Assembly (NCBI GenBank): GCA_033344775.1
Contig: JAWPMT010000002.1
Location: 124,001 to 188,000, forward strand
From: Cytophagales bacterium
GTDB taxonomy: Bacteria > Bacteroidota > Bacteroidia > Cytophagales > Cyclobacteriaceae
Reading direction: 5' to 3'
Length of the DNA stretch: 64,000 nucleotides
Of this stretch, positions 26,008 through 33,220 are shown piece by piece (position 1 is the first letter of the stretch; each line of letters starts with the position of its first letter). The position numbers and the translations under genes are program-made. Under the pieces are notes generated by a model that saw only the letters and a program-made list of their open reading frames with translations, did no database searches and was not told the DNA's origin.

Positions 26008-27075
26008 TTGAACAAAACTTTGAAAATTTCCCGTGTAGCTAACTGGACCATCATCCTGTCGCTTGTAGTAGTTTGTCTGATCTACTTTAAGGGGTTATTA
26101 CAACCATTTGTGCTTGCCTTGTTTACCTGGTACCTGATCAGTGCTGCAAAAGGAGCGATTGCCAGAATTCAACTCAAAGGGAAGTCCATGCCTAAACGTT
26201 TAGCATCTATCATCGCCTTTGTCGTGATCTTCGGTACCTTTTATGGGTTATGGTCCATCTTGTCTTACAACATTCAGCTGATCATCGAGAAGTCCGGTGA
26301 GTACACGCAAAATATTAATGGTATGGTGGAGGCATTTGGCGCTATTCCACTACTGGATCAATTGCCGGTGATAGAAGATGTAGATAAATTCATCATCGAT
26401 AACTTGTCCAGCCTCGACCTTCAAGCTTCTATTGGAGGGATCGTGAATTCACTAAGCCTGGTTTTTGGGAACTTTGCAGTAATTATCGTATATGTCATAT
26501 TCCTTCTTCTGGAAGAGAATTTCATCCCAGTAAAACTTGAGAAGATCTTTCAAAATGCCGATCGCAAAGGCACCTTACAGGATATTCTATCTGATATTGG
26601 AAAGTCAATCAATACTTACTTTTTTGTAAAAACGTCTATGAGCTTACTGACAGGCGTATTGAGTTACATCGTTTTAACCCTGTTTGGTGTTGACTTTGCG
26701 GCTTTATGGGCCTTTCTGATATTCCTGTTTAATTATATACCATATGTTGGTTCTTTGATCGCTACACTATTGCCAGCCCTTTTCGCAATTTTTCAGTTTG
26801 CTTCCTTCTGGATGTTCCTTTGGGTTTTTCTAGCGGTAGAAATAGTCCAAATTTTCGTTGGTAACTACATTGAGCCAAAAATCATGGGGAAAACCCTGAA
26901 TTTAAGTCCACTGTTTGTGATCCTTGCGCTTTCATTCTGGGGATCGATTTGGGGCATTGTTGGAATGATTCTTTCTGTGCCGATTGTTTCTGTCATTGTC
27001 ATCATCATTTCACATTTCCCATCCACGAAAAATATTGCGATCTTCTTGTCGGAACAGGGAACCATCGAAACATAG
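26008..27075 (+). CDS. AI-2E family transporter, TTG start
   Basis: 355 residues with about seven spans and the family's conserved C-terminal part: LWAFLIFLFNYIPYVGSLIATLLPALFA, FVGNYIEPKIMGKTLNLSPL and WGIVGMILSVPI. Members export autoinducer-2 or act as Na+/H+ antiporters; the role here is unknown. No in-frame ATG exists near the N-terminus, so initiation is most likely at TTG 26008 (or TTG 26020). It is transcribed divergently from the photolyase gene. Confidence 0.88.
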   Translation: MNKTLKISRVANWTIILSLVVVCLIYFKGLLQPFVLALFTWYLISAAKGAIARIQLKGKSMPKRLASIIAFVVIFGTFYGLWSILSYNIQLIIEKSGEYTQNINGMVEAFGAIPLLDQLPVIEDVDKFIIDNLSSLDLQASIGGIVNSLSLVFGNFAVIIVYVIFLLLEENFIPVKLEKIFQNADRKGTLQDILSDIGKSINTYFFVKTSMSLLTGVLSYIVLTLFGVDFAALWAFLIFLFNYIPYVGSLIATLLPALFAIFQFASFWMFLWVFLAVEIVQIFVGNYIEPKIMGKTLNLSPLFVILALSFWGSIWGIVGMILSVPIVSVIVIIISHFPSTKNIAIFLSEQGTIET

Positions 27076-27152
27076 GTGACATTTGAAACCATTTTGGGCA
27101 GGATTTTTGTTAAGAGAACAAGGGTAAATACAAACTGAACTGTATTGAAAGC

Positions 27153-27659
27153 ATGAAGGCATTTGGAAAGTTGATCTGGATAGTGGTAATGGTAGGTTTT
27201 TGGAGTTGTACCAGTGGTACCGACGAACTTCAGGTAAGAGAATCAGTATATATTTTGCATCGGGTTTCTACCACAGCCATTGAAGGACGGGTGACTTTTA
27301 CAGAAGTGGGCCCTACTACAGTTCAAGTCGCGATCACGCTTTCTGGTACGGAGGAGGGATTGCCATTTCCGGCGCACCTGCACTTTGGCACGGTTAACGA
27401 AACAGGAGAGCTTGCTTTCCGATTGAATGATGTCGATGGTGCCACTGGCGAAAGCATCACTATGCTTGAAAACGAAAGATTAACCGATGGTTCTGAACTT
27501 ACTTATGACCTACTTCAGGAAATAAATGGTAGTGTCAAGATCCATATGAATGTACCAGAAGGTTCGGCTTTTAGCAATTTTGCCGTAGCGACGGGTAACA
27601 TCGGGACGAATAGCCGCGAGTACGATCCCAATAGTATTACCGTTTGCGTGGGTCACTGA
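27153..27659 (+). CDS. CHRD-like lipoprotein
   Basis: 168 residues with a lipoprotein signal ending FWSC near Cys19. The mature part has beta-rich repeats and PFPAHLHFGTVNETGELAF, similar to the HxH pattern of CHRD and Cu/Zn superoxide dismutase-like domains, followed by NGSVKIHMN and NFAVATGNIG. No complete set of metal ligands can be placed, so enzyme activity is not claimed. It ends 7 bp inside the convergent phosphatase gene. Confidence 0.5.
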   Translation: MKAFGKLIWIVVMVGFWSCTSGTDELQVRESVYILHRVSTTAIEGRVTFTEVGPTTVQVAITLSGTEEGLPFPAHLHFGTVNETGELAFRLNDVDGATGESITMLENERLTDGSELTYDLLQEINGSVKIHMNVPEGSAFSNFAVATGNIGTNSREYDPNSITVCVGH

Positions 27660-28324
27660 TCCAGCGATCCTTTTCTTATTTCTCCATTTTCACGTGTTTG
27701 CCAGTATTGGCGAGATTCTAATTCAAGGCAAGTAAGCCATTGCCCACCCCAGGCGAAGGTGTCGATGCAGATCGTGTGACCAAAATCAGCAATCAGACCG
27801 TTTTTTCGGGAAGTATGCCCGCAAATGACCGTTTTGTTAGGAACGTAGGGCTTGGGTTCAGGGTATGATTTCCAATACAGATTGACCCGATGCTGTTCAT
27901 TGAGAGGAACTCCACTTTCCAGTCCTGCATGTACGAATATGTTCCCATCTGACGCGTAATAAGGCTGACAGCTTTCGAGGAAATCCCAATGCTCTTGAGG
28001 AATGCGCAGGTGCCAATCAGACATATCTCCAATTTGATAAGCATCTAAGGTGGTGTCACCCCCGGAAAATAGCCACTGAGGTAATAAATTTTGATTGTTC
28101 CTTGCCTGCAGCATCATGATTTCGTGATTGCCCTTGAGGAAGATGGCTTGGTGATCTTTTGAAAAATCGATCAATCGCTCAATAGTACCCTTCACATCCG
28201 GTCCCTTGTTCACATAATCACCCAGAAATACGATCGTATCCTCCGCTCCGAAAATTGGTTGGTCCAACAAAGTTTGCAAGGCGCCGGAAGTTCCGTGAAT
28301 GTCTCCTATGGCGAATAAGCCCAT
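27653..28324 (-). CDS. PPP-family metallophosphatase
   Basis: 223 residues. Metal-binding motifs in order: GDIHG at 7-11, GDYVNKGPD near 35-43, GNHE near 65-68, HAG and GHT further on. This is the calcineurin-like PPP core seen in bacterial serine/threonine phosphatases and diadenosine tetraphosphatases. The second motif has N in place of the usual D (GDxVDRG), a variant that also occurs elsewhere in the phylum. Substrate not known. Its end overlaps the CHRD-like gene by 7 bp, tail to tail. Confidence 0.85.
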   Translation of the reverse strand: MGLFAIGDIHGTSGALQTLLDQPIFGAEDTIVFLGDYVNKGPDVKGTIERLIDFSKDHQAIFLKGNHEIMMLQARNNQNLLPQWLFSGGDTTLDAYQIGDMSDWHLRIPQEHWDFLESCQPYYASDGNIFVHAGLESGVPLNEQHRVNLYWKSYPEPKPYVPNKTVICGHTSRKNGLIADFGHTICIDTFAWGGQWLTCLELESRQYWQTRENGEIRKGSLDQ

Positions 28325-28447
28325 TTGATGGACAAGGTAAAGGAATAAACCTACCCAAAAGCAGGTAAGCCTAATACTTATGTGGTATTTCTCGTAATCC
28401 TACGGATGATGGATCAAAAGCTGGATTGCTAGTCAAAACTTTGACCG

Positions 28448-28548
28448 GTGATAATAAGGCGGAAATAAGTCCTTAAGGACATTATTATTATCACTCACTA
28501 TTTATTGTAACTTGGTTGAGAAGGCGTCTGGCGGGCGCTTTCTTTTTT
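28448..28548 (+). ncRNA. Candidate structured transcript
   Basis: Between two minus-strand genes lies a plus-oriented chain of structures: GTGATAATAA (28448-28457) pairing with TTATTATCAC (28485-28494), an internal perfect palindrome GTCCTTAAGGAC (28469-28480), then a hairpin GAAGGCG...CGCTTTC ending in TTTTTT (to 28548) that looks like a plus-strand terminator. No coding frame of note. No promoter was identified, so this remains a candidate. Confidence 0.35.
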
Positions 28549-28581
28549 ATCTAGTTATCGGGGTAATTAATAACCTGATAA

Positions 28582-28869
28582 CTATTCATCCGGTATCAGT
28601 GACCAGGCTTTGGGTTTTCCTTTAAATAAGGCTTTGGTCGCTTTCCAGGTATCCTCGAAGAAAGATGAGGTGCGGTAGTTTTCCAGCTCCTCGGGGCCAT
28701 CCCAGTGACTTAGGGTGTAGTAGACGTTAGGTAAGGTGTGGTCTTGCAGTAACTGCACTTGCTGACAGCCAGGAAATCCGCTGATCTTCGCTTTTCGATC
28801 ATAAAACAACTTTTTGAAATCGCTGACTTTTTCAGGTTCGAATTCCATCCTGACAACTCTTACTAGCAT
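28582..28869 (-). CDS. Antibiotic biosynthesis monooxygenase (ABM)-like domain protein
   Basis: 95 residues from ATG 28869, two bases after the TAA of the SAM hydrolase-like gene; upstream frames do not match the family. The sequence MLVRVVRMEFEPEKVSDFKK, GFPGCQQVQLLQD and NVYYTLSHWDGPEELENYR fits the small ferredoxin-like ABM fold. Such proteins are monooxygenases, haem-degrading enzymes or simple binding dimers. The tight junction suggests translational coupling to 28872-29654. Confidence 0.8.
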   Translation of the reverse strand: MLVRVVRMEFEPEKVSDFKKLFYDRKAKISGFPGCQQVQLLQDHTLPNVYYTLSHWDGPEELENYRTSSFFEDTWKATKALFKGKPKAWSLIPDE

Positions 28870-28871
28870 AC

Positions 28872-29654
28872 TTATATCTTGAAATGTATGGCGATGGGGG
28901 TGTCTAATTTTAATCCAAGCAATTCGGAAGCATTTCCTTTGTTGATTCCAATCTGTAGCAATCCCATTGAATTGAAAAGCAAGTAACAATTGCCGGACTC
29001 TACTTCATGGTAATTTTTGTTGAACTCATAGAAGAGTTCACGGCCGGCTTGCACTTCGTAAGGTACATTGCCATTGATCTTCTGAATCGTATCAAATTCT
29101 GATTTTGGGATATTTGTAATCAGGTTGCCGTACTTATCCACCCGGATCACATTGCCCACAATTTCGCGTTTGGTCGCCTTCAACTGCCTCGCGAAAAGGC
29201 GTTTCAGCTCCATGGCGGGTTCACCCATCTCATGGATGTTTTCGCCACTGGCCAGCTTGGCTGCAACCGGGCCCAAAATGTCTTTGCCTGGAAAAGTAGA
29301 TTGGATTTGATTGATGGCATTGAGTTTCACCTGTGCCATGAACGGCTGGTCACTAAGCATCCCAAACAATCCTGTATCATTCCCCACGAAATAGTGGTCT
29401 TCCAATTTTAATGCAACAAACGTTGGTGGTTCGCGGGTTACAGGATCCACACTTACCAAATGTACCGTATGCCTGGGAAAATCCCGAAATACATTTCTCA
29501 GTACGTAGGCACCATGCGCCACATCAAATGCAATGATCTGATGCGAAATGTCTACAACATTGATGCTGGGATTTACCGCGAGAATGGAGGCTTTTACTGC
29601 TGCCACATAATGATCGTTCCAACCGTAATCAGACATAAAAGTGACAACTGCCAT
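28872..29654 (-). CDS. SAM hydrolase/fluorinase-like (DUF62) protein, variant active site
   Basis: 260 residues. VTFMSDYGWNDHYVAAVKASI at the N-terminus, VNPSINVVDISHQI, DVAHGAYVL, VHLVSVDP, YFVGNDTGLFG and VIRVDKYGNLITNI are the conserved blocks of the family that splits S-adenosylmethionine with water or halide. The family's Asp-Arg-His set looks altered: the DPGVGxxR loop is shortened to DPVTRE and the His of TFHGRD is Pro (TFPGKD). SAM binding is likely; hydrolytic activity is uncertain. Cytoplasmic; cotranscribed with the ABM-like gene. Confidence 0.85.
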   Translation of the reverse strand: MAVVTFMSDYGWNDHYVAAVKASILAVNPSINVVDISHQIIAFDVAHGAYVLRNVFRDFPRHTVHLVSVDPVTREPPTFVALKLEDHYFVGNDTGLFGMLSDQPFMAQVKLNAINQIQSTFPGKDILGPVAAKLASGENIHEMGEPAMELKRLFARQLKATKREIVGNVIRVDKYGNLITNIPKSEFDTIQKINGNVPYEVQAGRELFYEFNKNYHEVESGNCYLLFNSMGLLQIGINKGNASELLGLKLDTPIAIHFKI

Positions 29655-29744
29655 GCGAGCGAATGAATTTCTTGTTTAATTTGTTCTAAAAACCACAAAT
29701 TAAAAGAAGAGGGGGGTAACCTTCAAACTAAATCAAAAACTCAT

Positions 29745-30716
29745 TTGCTAGAGAAAACTATTACACTGGAAAATGTATCCCTGGTTGATTTTCTGGGGGT
29801 TCAAAATCAAAACATTAAAGAAATCGCTTCAGCTTTTCCGGACAGCAAAATCATTTCGCGCGGTAATGAGATCAAAATTCAGGGAACTGGGGCTCAGATC
29901 TTAAGAATCAATGAGATCCTTGATTCGTTGGTAAGGCACTATGAGCGCTATGGGAACATCACCCATGAAAATGTGATCAATATGATTGCTGATGATCATA
30001 AAAATCCACCTAAACCTGGAAAAGACAATATCCTGGTATTTGGGACCAAGGGGCTTAAAATAGCTCCGAAGACAGCCAATCAGAAGGAACTGGTAAAAGC
30101 TGCGGAGAAAAATGACCTGGTTTTTGCGATCGGACCTGCAGGTACAGGGAAGACTTATATTTCAGTGGCCCTGGCCGTTCGTGCTTTGAAGAACAAAGAT
30201 GTAAAGAAGATCATCATTACACGACCAGCTGTGGAGGCGGGCGAGAACCTTGGATTCCTGCCAGGAGACCTTAAGGAAAAGATCGATCCGTATTTGAGAC
30301 CGATCTATGATGCCCTAAATGACATGATCCCTTCCGAAAAACTAAAATATTATCGGGAGAATGGGATCATTGAGATCGCTCCGCTGGCATACATGCGAGG
30401 ACGTACCTTACACAATGCGTACATCCTACTGGATGAAGCCCAAAACACCACGACTATGCAGATCAAGATGTTCCTGACTCGGATGGGGCCGGATTCCAAA
30501 GTAATTGTGACGGGAGATCGCTCACAGATTGATTTACCACGCAACCAGAAATCCGGATTGACAGAATCTCTGCATGTATTGAAAGGTGTGGAAGGGATTG
30601 GTTTTGTGGAGCTGGATGGAAGTGATGTAGTTCGGCATAAATTAGTGAAGCGCATCATAGGTGCATATGAGAAATCCTACAAACGAGAAAAAGATGATAA
30701 CCGTCAGGAAAATTGA
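29745..30716 (+). CDS. phoH: PhoH family ATPase, TTG start
   Basis: 323 residues. No ATG is available; translation from TTG 29745 gives (L/M)EKTITLENVSLVDFLG, which aligns with the usual PhoH N-terminus in this phylum. Walker A GPAGTGKT near 137-144 and Walker B LLDEAQNTT near 234-241, with TRPAVEAGENLGFLPGDL and VTGDRSQIDLP between and after. PhoH/YbeZ proteins are RNA-associated ATPases that work with the YbeY endoribonuclease. The 3' end overlaps the following GNAT gene by 23 bp. Confidence 0.92.
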   Translation: MLEKTITLENVSLVDFLGVQNQNIKEIASAFPDSKIISRGNEIKIQGTGAQILRINEILDSLVRHYERYGNITHENVINMIADDHKNPPKPGKDNILVFGTKGLKIAPKTANQKELVKAAEKNDLVFAIGPAGTGKTYISVALAVRALKNKDVKKIIITRPAVEAGENLGFLPGDLKEKIDPYLRPIYDALNDMIPSEKLKYYRENGIIEIAPLAYMRGRTLHNAYILLDEAQNTTTMQIKMFLTRMGPDSKVIVTGDRSQIDLPRNQKSGLTESLHVLKGVEGIGFVELDGSDVVRHKLVKRIIGAYEKSYKREKDDNRQEN

Positions 30717-31131
30717 ATCCCGGGATGATCTGAAGCTGGCTTTCGAGGTACGGGAGGAAGTGTTCATTGTGGAGCAGGAAGTAGATCGTGAAGAGGAGTT
30801 TGATGAATTTGAAGAGGCTTCTGTACATTTTTTAGCTGTAGATGAGCACAGCGAGCATGTAGGCACCGCACGTTGGAGAACTACTAAAAAGGGAGTGAAA
30901 CTGGAACGCTTTGCCGTACGAAAGCCCTGGAGAGGAAAAGGAGCGGGAACGGCTTTAGTGAAGGCGGTTGTGGATGATGTCCGAAATAACTTTAACACAG
31001 GAGAATTATTATATCTCCATGCGCAATTGGATGCGGTTCCACTTTATGCAAAGTTTGGTTTTGTTAAGAAAGGAGAGCAATTCCTGGAATGCGACATCTG
31101 GCACTTCGAAATGGAGAAGTTGCTTGACTAA
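30694..31131 (+). CDS. GNAT N-acetyltransferase (ElaA-like)
   Basis: 145 residues from ATG 30694, which begins MITVRKIESRDDLKLAF; an earlier ATG in frame would add a sequence embedded in the phoH frame. Motif A of GNAT enzymes is present: KLERFAVRKPWRGKGAGTAL, with the RGKGAG acetyl-CoA loop. VFIVEQEVDREEEFDEFE near the start and LHAQLDAVPLYAKFGF near the end are typical of ElaA/YjcF-type members. It overlaps phoH, so the two are probably translated together. Acceptor unknown. Confidence 0.88.
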   Translation: MITVRKIESRDDLKLAFEVREEVFIVEQEVDREEEFDEFEEASVHFLAVDEHSEHVGTARWRTTKKGVKLERFAVRKPWRGKGAGTALVKAVVDDVRNNFNTGELLYLHAQLDAVPLYAKFGFVKKGEQFLECDIWHFEMEKLLD

Positions 31132-31229
31132 CTCATTTATTGTGATTACTTTCATGCCGGGCTATGGTCATTTCGCATTGAAATAGCCTCAAAACATTAA
31201 ATTTTTACAGTAACCTAAACCTATACTTA

Positions 31230-31568
31230 ATGCAGGCAGATAAAGTGGACATGTTTATCATGACCAGTGGTAAATTTTTTGAAGGCCATCATGTTCCGAT
31301 GGTTAAAGAAAAATTGTTGACGTTAGACGAGAGCAGATGGGACCGAGTTCAGACGCTCCAGTTCAAAGATCCAACCTTGATTTTGGTGATTTCTATTCTT
31401 ATTGGAAGCTTAGGGATTGATCGGTTCATGATTGGTGATACCGGATTAGGAGTGGGTAAGCTGCTTACATGCGGTGGTTTTGGTATCTGGACCATTGTCG
31501 ATTGGTTTTTGATCATGGGCGCAACCCGGGATAAGAACCTTCAGAAATTACAAATGGTCGTGTCTTAA
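31230..31568 (+). CDS. TM2 domain protein
   Basis: 112 residues. An N-terminal 45-residue soluble part with several Met and Lys is followed by two spans with the TM2 signature: LIGSLGIDRFMIGDTGLG, then GKLLTCGGFGIWTIVDWF. The DRF between the spans is the typical conserved triplet. Role unknown. It starts a plus-strand string of small membrane protein genes, 6 bp before the next one. Confidence 0.88.
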   Translation: MQADKVDMFIMTSGKFFEGHHVPMVKEKLLTLDESRWDRVQTLQFKDPTLILVISILIGSLGIDRFMIGDTGLGVGKLLTCGGFGIWTIVDWFLIMGATRDKNLQKLQMVVS

Positions 31569-31574
31569 ACAGGC

Positions 31575-31958
31575 ATGTATATACGAATTGGATTGGTGGT
31601 TGCTGCGCTGGGGATTGTTACCTGGGTCGTACTAACCATGAATGGATTGGATCTCATAGTTTGTCCACTGACCTGGCTATTCGATATCCCTTGTCCATCC
31701 AGTGGGACTACTCGGACGTTGCATGCGCTGCTACGTGGAAATATTGCCTACGCCATGACTCTCAATCCAATTAATTTGCTCCTATGCATGCTTTTTGCGG
31801 CGATTATCTTTGTGATTCTCATTCGCAGTAAATCGACAGATATGTTACGGAATGATTTGCGCATCATGGAGCAGATATTTCGAAAACCACTGGTTTTCAT
31901 ACCTTTTATCCTGTTGGTCATTTTCAATTGGATAGGGGTCATACAAAAAGGACTATGA
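31575..31958 (+). CDS. DUF2752 membrane protein
   Basis: 127 residues with three spans. The first is followed by CPLTWLFDIPCPSSGTTRTLHALLRGN, matching the DUF2752 core CPxCGxTRA..ALLRG, except that the second Cys is replaced by Ser. LNPINLLLC follows as in the family. It overlaps the next start by the ATGA tetranucleotide (31955-31958), so translation is coupled. Confidence 0.85.
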   Translation: MYIRIGLVVAALGIVTWVVLTMNGLDLIVCPLTWLFDIPCPSSGTTRTLHALLRGNIAYAMTLNPINLLLCMLFAAIIFVILIRSKSTDMLRNDLRIMEQIFRKPLVFIPFILLVIFNWIGVIQKGL

Positions 31959-32404
31959 TCAAAATAACAACTTTTCCATACGAACCAGCTGAAGGTGAAA
32001 ATGAACGGGCATCTGGTAGCTACCTGATGTCGATGATTGCTTTAGTGGTGGGACTACCACTACCAATTGTAAACCTGATAGCAACACTGATCTTTTTTCT
32101 GGGAAATCGGAAATCGACCTCTTTCGTCAAATGGCATTGTACACAGGCATTGTTATCACAATTTTCGATGGTTTTTGTCAATAGCGTGGCTTTCTGGTGG
32201 ACTATTTCGGTTATTTGGCGCGGTACGGAGATCACCAATGGCTACATCGCTTATGTAATGGCTGCATTTCTGATCAATTTAACAGAGTTTATAGCGACCA
32301 TTTACACGGCCATCCAAACCAGAAAAGGCATTCACGTCGTATGGTGGTTTTATGGTGACTTGACAAACAACCTTGTAAAGATTAAGCATGAAAACGCTTT
32401 TTAA
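31955..32404 (+). CDS. DUF4870-like membrane protein
   Basis: 149 residues from ATG 31955, which overlaps the previous stop. Spans near 25-50, 65-90 and 95-120. FLGNRKSTSFVKWHCTQALL is the pattern of DUF4870 and related small membrane proteins (KxSxFVxxHxxQAL). The last 17 bp overlap the M48 peptidase start at 32388. Together with the TM2 and DUF2752 genes it makes a recurrent cluster of Bacteroidota; function unknown. Confidence 0.7.
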   Translation: MIKITTFPYEPAEGENERASGSYLMSMIALVVGLPLPIVNLIATLIFFLGNRKSTSFVKWHCTQALLSQFSMVFVNSVAFWWTISVIWRGTEITNGYIAYVMAAFLINLTEFIATIYTAIQTRKGIHVVWWFYGDLTNNLVKIKHENAF

Positions 32405-33185
32405 AGGACTTTCAATTGCGGCAACATTCCTGATGCTATGGTTTGGTCTGATGCAAGTGAACTGGATGAGTGTGTTTGGTATCGACGAAAACACGATTGA
32501 TCTGGAAGAAAAGCTAGGAGACTTGCTGTATGAAAACATGCAAGATGAATATGGTGAATTAGAGGATTCTTTGACGAATAAAGTCATGGAGGACCTGATG
32601 ATGCATCTGCTAGAAGAAAATGGGATCAACCCCAAGAAAGTGAAACTCCATGTGATGGATGCGGATTATGTCAATGCTTTGACCTTACCAGATGGGCATA
32701 TTCTGCTGTTTACAGGGTTGGTCGATCAGGCAGAGGATCAATTTACAGTGGCTGGGGTACTTGCTCATGAATTGGGGCACGTTCAGGAACGTCATGTGAT
32801 GAAGTCGCTGATTAAAGAAATAGGACTGTCTGTTTTGCTTACCATGACTACTGGTGATCAGGGTCCTGTGGTCTTTCAGCAAGTATCTGAAATGCTGACC
32901 TCCTCGGCGCTTGATCGTGAGATGGAAAGAGAAGCGGATGAAAAGGCCATTATTTATCTGAATAGGGCAGGTATCAGTTCAGAAAACCTGGCAAACTTCT
33001 TCTATGAACTCTCTTTGGAGGAGGATGATTTAATGAAGCAATTGTCCTGGATCAGCACACATCCTGATCTGGAAGAACGAGCAAAGGCGATGCTGGAGTC
33101 CGAAGAGAACTGGGTGGATGAATCTACTCCGGTCATAAATCAGGAACCCTGGGATCAGGTGCTGGAGAAGATCAGAAGAAACTAA
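32388..33185 (+). CDS. M48 family metallopeptidase
   Basis: 265 residues. One N-terminal span near 6-26 anchors it. The zinc site is HELGHVQERH (HExxH, near residue 127) with the third ligand in the downstream EREADEKAI. PDGHILLFTGLVDQAEDQFTVAG before the zinc helix is typical for M48 proteins of the HtpX/Oma1/LoiP group, which clear damaged membrane or envelope proteins. Overlaps the previous gene by 17 bp. The short chain lacks the second membrane span of HtpX, so it is closer to the single-anchor periplasmic types. Confidence 0.9.
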   Translation: MKTLFKGLSIAATFLMLWFGLMQVNWMSVFGIDENTIDLEEKLGDLLYENMQDEYGELEDSLTNKVMEDLMMHLLEENGINPKKVKLHVMDADYVNALTLPDGHILLFTGLVDQAEDQFTVAGVLAHELGHVQERHVMKSLIKEIGLSVLLTMTTGDQGPVVFQQVSEMLTSSALDREMEREADEKAIIYLNRAGISSENLANFFYELSLEEDDLMKQLSWISTHPDLEERAKAMLESEENWVDESTPVINQEPWDQVLEKIRRN

Positions 33186-33220
33186 AGGCTTATATTACCA
33201 TGGATCAAGCATTCAGTTAG

